Source: Pseudomonas profundi
GTDB lineage: Bacteria > Pseudomonadota > Gammaproteobacteria > Pseudomonadales > Pseudomonadaceae
DNA length: 39,228 bases
Assembly (NCBI RefSeq): GCF_008638305.1
Contig: NZ_VTPZ01000015.1
Coordinates: 1-39,228 of the forward strand
Direction: 5' to 3'
The notes below the pieces were generated by a model. That model was not told where the DNA came from. It ran no database searches and worked only from the letters and a program-made list of their open reading frames with translations. Made by a program: the position numbers and the translations under genes. Shown here one piece after another: positions 33,303 through 39,228 of this stretch (positions are counted from its first letter, which is position 1; the number at the start of each line of letters is the position of its first letter).

Positions 33303-34489
33303 CTCGGGTTCCTGCTTAGCACCAGTAGGGAAATATCATCCGGCATCGCTTGGCCGGGTACCAGGCCAAGTTCGGCCAAAATCGTGGAAAATTCGCCTTC
33401 AGCCTGCTCGACAAGACCGGGCAAGCGAGCTTCCTTTTCCCTAAGGGTAGCCCCTTCCAGACAATCCAGCACTCCGTCAGAGCACAGCGTAAGGCTAAAA
33501 TGCTCAGGCAGGCTGATCTGATAATTATCGTACACTGCGTCATCGAACAGACCGACAGGCCGGCCTTTTCCCTGCAGATATTCCGCCTTGCCATCAATGT
33601 AAAGTATCGGCAACGGCAGATGCCCGCCAATGCTGTAAGTCAGCGTATGAGAGGTTTCGTCAATGACCCCGCCAAGCATCGTGACATGCTTGCCGAGCTT
33701 GCAGCTGATCAGACTGCGGTTGATATGCCCAAGAACATCCGAAGGCTGGAACGCAATCGGCCCGCTGGTTTCCTGTCGACGTTGCTCGTACAACAGACGC
33801 GTTGTCATGAACTTGAGCAGGACCGTAACGAAGGCTGAAGAAGCACCGTGTCCGGAAACATCCGCCAGGTAAAATGCGAGCTGGGTCTCAGATACCCGGA
33901 AATAATCAACGAAGTCACCCGACAGATACAGAGAAGGGATAATCCGGTGTTCCAGTCGATACTGACCACTGGACCAGGGGCTGGCCGGCAACATGTTCAG
34001 CTGGACCTGCCGTCCGGCGGCCTGATCATCCTTGAGCTCCTGCAAATGATTCTCGAGTTCGTGGTTGGCCCGTTCGAGGCGCTCGCGAATGCGCTGATTC
34101 TCGACCCTCAGGCGCGCACGATCAAGCGAGCGCTGGACCGCATGGTCAAGCACCGCCAGGTCAGTGAAAGGTTTGATCAGATAATCGCTGGCACCGACGC
34201 GCAATGCTTCGACTACGTCGTCCATAATGCCCGCAGCAGACACTACGATAACAGGGGTGTCAGGCGCATCTTCGATAAGCTGGCGAATCAGTTCGAAACC
34301 GCACATATCTTCGATATGCAGATCGCACAGGACAAGCTCCGGCCTGTGTTTTGCGAACAGTTGAAGGCCCTGCTCCGCTTGGCTTGCCTGCAATACATCA
34401 AAGCCGCTGTTTTCAAGATAACCGGTAACGTGCTGACGCGCTGCATCGTCGTCATCAATTACCAGCAAAGTCGTGCCAGGAAGCTGCAT
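33299..34489 (-). CDS. rssB: Response regulator with PP2C phosphatase output (RssB-like)
   Basis: The 396-residue protein has a receiver domain (residues 1-125) with the acidic pocket IDDDD (11-15), phosphoacceptor Asp56 and Lys106 (YLIKPF). A coiled-coil linker (about 128-160) follows, then a SpoIIE/PP2C phosphatase domain. Metal-binding Asp motifs are intact: SGDFVDYF, LADVSGHG, LCSDGV and PDDIS. No C-terminal HATPase kinase domain is present, which separates it from HsbR (longer, three domains) and favours the RssB/PA2798 type. Dephosphorylation of the partner STAS protein is the expected output, tuning the general stress sigma factor RpoS (inference from family). AGGGA precedes the ATG. 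Confidence 0.85.
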   Translation of the reverse strand: MQLPGTTLLVIDDDDAARQHVTGYLENSGFDVLQASQAEQGLQLFAKHRPELVLCDLHIEDMCGFELIRQLIEDAPDTPVIVVSAAGIMDDVVEALRVGASDYLIKPFTDLAVLDHAVQRSLDRARLRVENQRIRERLERANHELENHLQELKDDQAAGRQVQLNMLPASPWSSGQYRLEHRIIPSLYLSGDFVDYFRVSETQLAFYLADVSGHGASSAFVTVLLKFMTTRLLYEQRRQETSGPIAFQPSDVLGHINRSLISCKLGKHVTMLGGVIDETSHTLTYSIGGHLPLPILYIDGKAEYLQGKGRPVGLFDDAVYDNYQISLPEHFSLTLCSDGVLDCLEGATLREKEARLPGLVEQAEGEFSTILAELGLVPGQAMPDDISLLVLSRNPR

Positions 34490-34550
34490 AGAGTCCCTAC
34501 GTCAATACCATGGTACAAGGTGAGTCCCACAGCCACAGGGTGTGTGCCGT

Positions 34551-34566
34551 GTCAGGATTCCCTGAC
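34551..34566. repeat. 6-bp hairpin between mlaA and rssB
   Basis: GTCAGG-ATTC-CCTGAC is perfect, but no T-run follows on the minus strand, so terminator activity for mlaA is uncertain. It could also affect the rssB leader, since rssB starts 62 nt downstream on the minus strand. The surrounding 163-nt gap holds no gene. Confidence 0.35.
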
Positions 34567-34652
34567 GCTTTCAAGGGGCAAACAGTACTCCCATCCAATG
34601 CGCCAGGCAACCGCTGCCAGGCGACGAAAACCGAGTGCACAGCTTTCGCATC

Positions 34653-35381
34653 TCAGAATTCGTCCACCACCTCCCCGTCACGCACGCGGTACTCACGATT
34701 TTGCAGAAAGGCATTGCGAATAAAGGCGTAACGATCACCACGGATCAGCCTCTCCTGACTCAACAATGCCGCCCGGGTATCCAGTATGTCGGTACCCAAT
34801 GCAGTATTGCGCGTTGGGACATGATCGACCTGACCCGTATAGGTGTATCCGATGAAACTCTCGGGCACGCGTGAACCGGCATCACGCACAGTCGAGGGGC
34901 CAAGCAAGGGCAAAACCACATAGGGACCGCTTGGCGTACCCCAGCTACCGATGGTCTGCCCCAGGTCTTCGTCATTGCGCTGCAAACCCATGCGAGTGGC
35001 GACGTCAAAAATGCCCACCACACCCAGGGTCGAATTCAGCAAAAACCGGGAGAGATCCACGCTTGCATCATGAAATTTCCCTTGCAAGGTGTTATTGACC
35101 AGATTTCTGGGCTCGCCGAGGTTACTGAACACATTGGTAACGCCGTCGTCGAGAAACTCAGGCATGACCGCGTTATATCCCTTGGCCAAGGGTTTGAGCG
35201 TGTAGGTATCTATCGTGTCGTTGAAGCGAAAAACCACACGATTGAAGGGTTCCCATGGATCCGGGTTGGTATATTCGTCAGCGTAATCATCGTAGCCTTC
35301 CTGCGCGGACGCCGATGTAATACACAAAAGCGAGGCTGTGCAAGCCAGGGCCCAAGGGGTAACGGACTTCAATTTGTTCAT
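34653..35381 (-). CDS. mlaA: MlaA/VacJ outer-membrane phospholipid-trafficking protein
   Basis: The 242-residue protein has a signal peptide ending ITSASA before QEGYDDYADEY. There is no proper lipobox (LLC instead of a [GA]C context), so it appears to be a signal-peptidase-I substrate rather than a lipoprotein as in E. coli. The VacJ domain follows: DPWEPFNRVVFRFND, EPRNLVNNTLQGKF, LGQTIGSWGTPSGPYVVLPLLGPSTVRD. MlaA removes mislocalised phospholipids from the outer leaflet and passes them to the MlaC/MlaFEDB route. GGAG lies 7 nt before the ATG. Confidence 0.93.
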   Translation of the reverse strand: MNKLKSVTPWALACTASLLCITSASAQEGYDDYADEYTNPDPWEPFNRVVFRFNDTIDTYTLKPLAKGYNAVMPEFLDDGVTNVFSNLGEPRNLVNNTLQGKFHDASVDLSRFLLNSTLGVVGIFDVATRMGLQRNDEDLGQTIGSWGTPSGPYVVLPLLGPSTVRDAGSRVPESFIGYTYTGQVDHVPTRNTALGTDILDTRAALLSQERLIRGDRYAFIRNAFLQNREYRVRDGEVVDEF

Positions 35382-35923
35382 TCAACGTCTCCAATTGCGG
35401 GGATACCCTGGCCTGCCAAGGGGGTCCGCGGTCCGCGAACTGTAATTCAAATAACCGAAGCAGAAGTGAATCCCGTCATAAGCGAAAATGACAACCGCCT
35501 CTCCATAAAGCAAAGATTACCGCTCCCGGAGCGACAGACCAATATATTGAAGAAACGAAAATCGAATAACTGGGGCCGAGCACTCAGCCAGGAAGGGACA
35601 GGAGCAGATGCTTCTCACTGATTTTCTGCGCGCCGTAGATCATCCGCCGACAATGCTGGTCTGATCGTATGCCGGTGAGGTTGTCGCAGCCGCCTGACTT
35701 TCAACATTGATTCTATAGGGAACACGCCGAACCCGTCGGCCCTGAAACCGAAGAACCGGGACAGTTCGGAGTCGAGCGTCACTGGTCCATTCCGGCGCCT
35801 GATAGCCTGCGCATAGCAAGGGGTATCCGCTCGGCAAACCGAACCGGCATGATCGGCCGGCGCGACGCTGGCCGAAAAGACAGGTTATAGTGAAACAAGA
35901 CCGCCAACGCAGGAGTAGTCAAG
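35382..35923. other. 542-nt intergenic region between divergent mlaA and DUF4404 genes
   Basis: No convincing coding frame: the long frames crossing this stretch have no ribosome site and no recognisable protein. Visible items are a tandem GGTCCGC repeat (about 35423-35436) and a TATAGT -10 candidate at 35886-35891, about 33 nt before the DUF4404 start, without a clear -35. It should hold divergent promoters; I see nothing else. Confidence 0.5.
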
Positions 35924-36202
35924 ATGGCCGAGCAGCACCTGAGAGAACAACTGGAATCACTGGAGGAGATGCTGGGTGACCCCGAAGCGCCTTTGTCGGC
36001 TGAAGAACGCGAGTCACTTCAACAACTTGCAACAAATATTAAAGCTAGATTGATAGCTAAAGAGGCTAACGAGGAAGCTGAAGCTGACCCAACGCTGGTG
36101 GACGGGGTCAACTTGATGGTCGAACGGCTGGAAGCCCGTCACCCGACCACGGCCGCGACCTTGCGCAGCGTTATGCAAACGCTAGTGGACATCGGCGTCT
36201 GA
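35924..36202 (+). CDS. Small DUF4404 protein
   Basis: The 92-residue acidic, all-helical protein begins MAEQHLREQLESLEEMLG and ends HPTTAATLRSVMQTLVDIGV, the pattern of DUF4404. AGGAG sits 8 nt before the ATG. No membrane segment or signal. The function of the family is unknown. The gene stands alone, divergent from mlaA and convergent with queF (56-nt gap). Confidence 0.8.
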   Translation: MAEQHLREQLESLEEMLGDPEAPLSAEERESLQQLATNIKARLIAKEANEEAEADPTLVDGVNLMVERLEARHPTTAATLRSVMQTLVDIGV

Positions 36203-36258
36203 GGCGATTCAGCCCGGCATCCAGCAACCGCCGGGCTCGCTGATAAATCTCTGGCCGC

Positions 36259-37095
36259 TTATTGCCTGGCCAGACGGAAGTTGTCTGGTGGGCCCGGCTC
36301 GGTAGAACGGTATGGATTGATATCCAACCCGCCGCGCCGTACATAGCGAGCATATACCGTCAGTTCGCAGCGACTGCCCAGTAAGGTATACAGATCGGTG
36401 AAGATGCGCTCCACACACTGTTCGTGGAAATCCGCCTGCTGACGGAATGACAACAGGTACTTCAGCAGGCTCCTCCTGTCCACCCGGGTTCCCGCATAAC
36501 TGATCATCACACTGCCCCAGTCGGGCTGACCCGTCACCGGGCAATTGGACTTGAACAGATGCGTGTACAGCGTCTCCCGGGTGCGTCTGGCATTCGGAGC
36601 CAGCGTCAGGAGGTCCGCATTATATTCGTATTGCTCGACGTCCACGACTAGATCATCAAGACATTCGCCTGGCAGTTCGACCATCCCGGCGCGGTACAAC
36701 TGATCCATCGTCAACAGCTTGACCAGTACCGGCCCCTGCGCCGCTACGGACAGATCGGACTCGAGCGTACGCAGCACTTCGTGCCGGTCCCTGAACACCG
36801 TCTGATTGAACGAGTTCAGGTACAGCTTGAAGGATTTTGATTCGACAATACGCTGAGCGGTGATCGGAAAAATAAACTCGGCAGCAGCTATTTCCGGCTT
36901 ACCCGACGGCGTGAGCCAGGACAGCTCGTAACAGTTCCAGACGTCCGCGCCATTGAAAGGCAGATCGTCGGGATTAAGCCCAAGCTCACGCCACTTGGGC
37001 AGCCGTGAAATCGGAAATAGTAGAGATGGGGTGTAGACACTTACGTAAGCACTTGATTTCCCAAGCGGCGATTGCTCTGCCGGATGCTCATTCAT
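36259..37095 (-). CDS. queF: NADPH-dependent 7-cyano-7-deazaguanine (preQ0) reductase QueF
   Basis: The 278-residue protein is the long two-half form of QueF. The family signature ESKSFK (residues 85-90) and the catalytic Cys185 in SNCPVTGQPDWGSV with Asp192 are present. It reduces the preQ0 nitrile to preQ1 in queuosine synthesis. GGAG lies 7 nt upstream of the ATG. It is 60 nt downstream of the ABC permease gene on the same strand and may be read through from it, though the functions are unrelated. Confidence 0.97.
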   Translation of the reverse strand: MNEHPAEQSPLGKSSAYVSVYTPSLLFPISRLPKWRELGLNPDDLPFNGADVWNCYELSWLTPSGKPEIAAAEFIFPITAQRIVESKSFKLYLNSFNQTVFRDRHEVLRTLESDLSVAAQGPVLVKLLTMDQLYRAGMVELPGECLDDLVVDVEQYEYNADLLTLAPNARRTRETLYTHLFKSNCPVTGQPDWGSVMISYAGTRVDRRSLLKYLLSFRQQADFHEQCVERIFTDLYTLLGSRCELTVYARYVRRGGLDINPYRSTEPGPPDNFRLARQ

Positions 37096-37155
37096 ACATT
37101 TTCTCCATGCCGGGCCGGCAGCATACCCTGCCGCCGTCCACCCGGCCAGCCAAGG

Positions 37156-37932
37156 CTACTGACGCATCCCAATGCCGCGTTTGAGCAACCAGTAACTGAA
37201 GCAATACAGCACGGCTACGAATACCAGCATCAGTACCAGAGCTACACCAATGTGGATGTCCGATACCCCGAGGATGCCATAGCGGAAAGCATTGACCATG
37301 TGCAAGATCGGATTGATCAGCGACACCTTCTGCCAGAATTCGGGCAGCATATTGATCGAATAGAACACGCCCCCCAGATAGGTCAAAGGCGTCAGCACGA
37401 AGGTCGGCACTATCGAAATATCATCGAAGTTGCGCGCGAAGGTCGCATTGATGAAGCCGCCCAGCGCAAAGACCAGCGATGTAAAGAACACCACCGTGAT
37501 AGTCAGGCCAATGTGTTGCACCTGCAACCGCGTGAAGAACAGCGACATCAGCGTGACAATCAATCCGACTGCCAATCCCCGGGCTACGCCACCGAAGGTA
37601 TAGCCAAGCAGGATGACGTGCGGTGATACCGGCGCCACCATCAGCTCCTCAATCGAGCGCTGAAACTTGGTACTGAAAAAGCTCGACACTACGTTGGAGT
37701 AGCTGTTGGTGATGACTGACATCATGATCAGCCCGGGTACGATGTAGTCGATGTAAGGATAGCCATCCATCTCGCCGATACGGCTGCCTATGAGATTGCC
37801 GAAAATGACAAAGTACAGGGCCATGGTGATGCCCGGCGGCAACAGCGTCTGCGGCCAGATGCGAGAAAAACGCCGGACTTCCTTTGACAGGATGGTGACA
37901 AAAGCGACCCAGCCGCTACGCCAGTGAGACAT
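37156..37932 (-). CDS. yadH: ABC-2 type transporter permease (YadH family)
   Basis: The 258-residue protein has about six hydrophobic segments and the ABC-2 signature region GGVFYSINMLPEFWQKVSLINPILHMVNAFRYG. It is very like E. coli YadH and the permease next to queF in P. aeruginosa. Its ATG overlaps the stop of the ATPase gene by 1 nt (TGATG). Substrate unknown. Confidence 0.9.
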   Translation of the reverse strand: MSHWRSGWVAFVTILSKEVRRFSRIWPQTLLPPGITMALYFVIFGNLIGSRIGEMDGYPYIDYIVPGLIMMSVITNSYSNVVSSFFSTKFQRSIEELMVAPVSPHVILLGYTFGGVARGLAVGLIVTLMSLFFTRLQVQHIGLTITVVFFTSLVFALGGFINATFARNFDDISIVPTFVLTPLTYLGGVFYSINMLPEFWQKVSLINPILHMVNAFRYGILGVSDIHIGVALVLMLVFVAVLYCFSYWLLKRGIGMRQ

Positions 37933-38864
37933 CAGGCCGCTCCTTTTTCAGCATTTTCATCCACCAGGTTGAGGAACAGCTCCTCGAGCCGGTTGCTCTT
38001 GTTACGCAAACTCAGCACCTCGATACCCTGCCCCGCCAATTCGGCGAACAGACCATTCATGCCCTGCGCCTTGTCGATCTGCACTTCCAGCGTGTGCTCA
38101 TCGATCAGCCGGCATGGATAGGCATCCAGCACGGGCGCTTCCTGCAGGGTTTCACGGCAATCGAGCAGGAAGGTTTCGACATGCAGCTCCTTGAGCAGAC
38201 GGCGCATGCTGGTGTTATAGATGATGCGGCCCTGATCGATAATCGCGATGTTCTTGCACAGCTGCTCGGCCTCTTCCAGGTAATGCGTGGTGAGGATGAT
38301 GGTCACTCCCTGGGCGTTGATCTCCTGCAGGAACTGCCACATCGAACGCCGAATCTCTATATCTACCCCCGCGGTCGGCTCATCCAGAATCAGCAGACGC
38401 GGTTCGTGAATCAACGCGCGGGCGATCATCAACCGCCGCTTCATACCCCCGGAAAGCATGCGCGATGCAACATCACGCTTATCCCACAGGCTCAAGCGCT
38501 TGAGATACTTTTCTGCGCGCTGCGCGGCTTCCCCGGCAGGGATGCCATAGTAGCCGGCCTGATTGATCAGGATATCCATCGCCTTCTCGAACTGGCTGAA
38601 ATTGAATTCCTGCGGCACAACGCCAATGCAGCGCTTGGCCGCCATCAGGTCAGTATCGATGTCATGACCGAAAACACTGACTCGGCCCGCTGACTTGGTA
38701 ACCAGCGATGAGAGAATGCCAATAGTGGTGGATTTCCCGGCCCCGTTGGGTCCCAGCAAGGCAAAGAAATCACCTTGCTGCACTTCCAGATCGATACCTT
38801 TGAGGGCGGTAAAACCGTTGCCGTAGGTTTTTTCCAGCCCCTTGATACTTATAGCTGCGGTCAT
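37932..38864 (-). CDS. yadG: ABC transporter ATP-binding protein (YadG family)
   Basis: The 310-residue ATPase has Walker A GPNGAGKST (38-46), signature LSGGM (137-141), Walker B LLILDEP (157-163) and the His loop in TTHYLEEAEQ. All catalytic motifs are intact. About 80 C-terminal residues follow the ABC domain, typical of ABC-2 exporters. It pairs with the permease immediately downstream and probably starts the three-gene minus-strand unit with queF. Confidence 0.92.
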   Translation of the reverse strand: MTAAISIKGLEKTYGNGFTALKGIDLEVQQGDFFALLGPNGAGKSTTIGILSSLVTKSAGRVSVFGHDIDTDLMAAKRCIGVVPQEFNFSQFEKAMDILINQAGYYGIPAGEAAQRAEKYLKRLSLWDKRDVASRMLSGGMKRRLMIARALIHEPRLLILDEPTAGVDIEIRRSMWQFLQEINAQGVTIILTTHYLEEAEQLCKNIAIIDQGRIIYNTSMRRLLKELHVETFLLDCRETLQEAPVLDAYPCRLIDEHTLEVQIDKAQGMNGLFAELAGQGIEVLSLRNKSNRLEELFLNLVDENAEKGAA

Positions 38865-39035
38865 GCAAACGTTTCCGGCCTTGAGAGTCGATGGCTAATA
38901 ATGGGGGCGCGCGCCGGAAAATCAAGACCTTGCGCCAGACGGCGATGATCTGCGCAACGCGTCTCGAGATTACAAAACCACTACAAATGTCCGCCATTCG
39001 TCAATTGTCGATGCCTCCGGCCAGCCCGTATGCTC

Positions 39036-39217
39036 CTAGGGTCTGTTGCCGTTTCGTCGCGGCCGCGACGGAGGCCCGTTTGGTGCAGAACAAGGCGCGA
39101 GAAGTGAAGTTTGGTTGTTCCAAATGAATGACGAGTAACGCAGTGCTGCGCTAAACGGGCCCCGTCCCTTCGGGTTGCGTGCAACGCGGCTCGCGACGAA
39201 ACGGCAACAGACCCTAG
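39036..39217. mobile_element. MITE-like element, 182 bp with 26-bp perfect terminal inverted repeats
   Basis: The left end (39036-39061, beginning CTAGGGTCTGTTGCC) is an exact inverted copy of the right end (39192-39217). The outermost CTAG on both sides may be a 4-bp target duplication of the YTAR type known for IS5-family elements, leaving 22-bp repeats. A second inverted pair lies inside (39073-39088 with 39146-39161, 14 of 16 matching), and a 14-bp palindrome is at 39056-39069. There is no room for a transposase. Non-autonomous element, probably mobilised in trans (inference). Confidence 0.82.
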
Positions 39218-39228
39218 CACAAAGACAA

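Noticed and set aside
35070..35621. Plus-strand frame reaching from mlaA into the intergenic region
   Set aside because: Its first half is antisense to mlaA and no ribosome site or protein family is visible.
38981..39220. 79-codon minus-strand frame over the window end
   Set aside because: It runs through the MITE; such frames are often annotated as hypothetical proteins only because the element is repeated.
1..39228. CRISPR array, rRNA or tRNA genes
   Set aside because: No regularly spaced repeats and no tRNA or rRNA signatures were seen on either strand.

Overview
The window looks like a chromosomal segment of a Pseudomonas-type gammaproteobacterium (Pseudomonadaceae in the broad sense). 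The grounds are the gene families (H2-type type VI secretion genes ending in a phosphatase/kinase pair, a complete pelABCDEFG operon, an RssB/RssC-like partner switch), the generally GC-rich coding DNA, and a gene order dusA-tal-STAS-RssB-mlaA-queF-ABC transporter that, as I remember it, resembles the P. aeruginosa PA2795-PA2812 stretch. The species cannot be fixed by eye.

Region 1 (1-12343, + strand) is the second half of a type VI secretion system (T6SS). It opens inside a VgrG spike gene that continues in frame into a DUF2235/Tle1-type lipase domain, so this is a spike-effector fusion. A lipoprotein that is probably its immunity protein overlaps the fusion gene by 8 nt. After a 309-nt gap comes a tight operon: a small lipoprotein, the FHA protein, TssJ, TssK, TssL, TssM, a PP2C phosphatase and a Ser/Thr kinase. 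Sheath, Hcp, baseplate and ClpV genes are not in the window and may lie upstream.

Region 2 (12478-18196) holds a DJ-1/PfpI-family protein and a secreted DUF2141 protein (both - strand). They are followed by a two-gene + strand DNA-repair unit: a FAN1-like VRR-NUC nuclease, then a protein joining a Cas4-like PD-(D/E)XK nuclease to an XPD/DinG-type iron-sulfur helicase. A degenerate LexA-like box sits 11 nt before the nuclease start.

Region 3 (18203-30305, - strand) is a complete Pel exopolysaccharide operon, pelA to pelG, with translationally coupled junctions and an unusually long pelF/pelG overlap. The 486 nt between pelA and the divergent dusA are rich in inverted repeats and AT tracts and probably carry the pel control region.

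Region 4 (30792-39228) is housekeeping and regulation: dusA and tal (+), rssC and rssB (-, a PP2C/STAS partner switch likely acting on the general stress response), mlaA (-), a DUF4404 protein (+), then queF and an ABC-2 exporter (-). The window ends in a 182-bp MITE-like element with 26-bp perfect terminal inverted repeats. The contact-dependent weapon (T6SS), the biofilm matrix (Pel) and a stress-response switch lie close together, but nothing in the sequence shows they are co-regulated.
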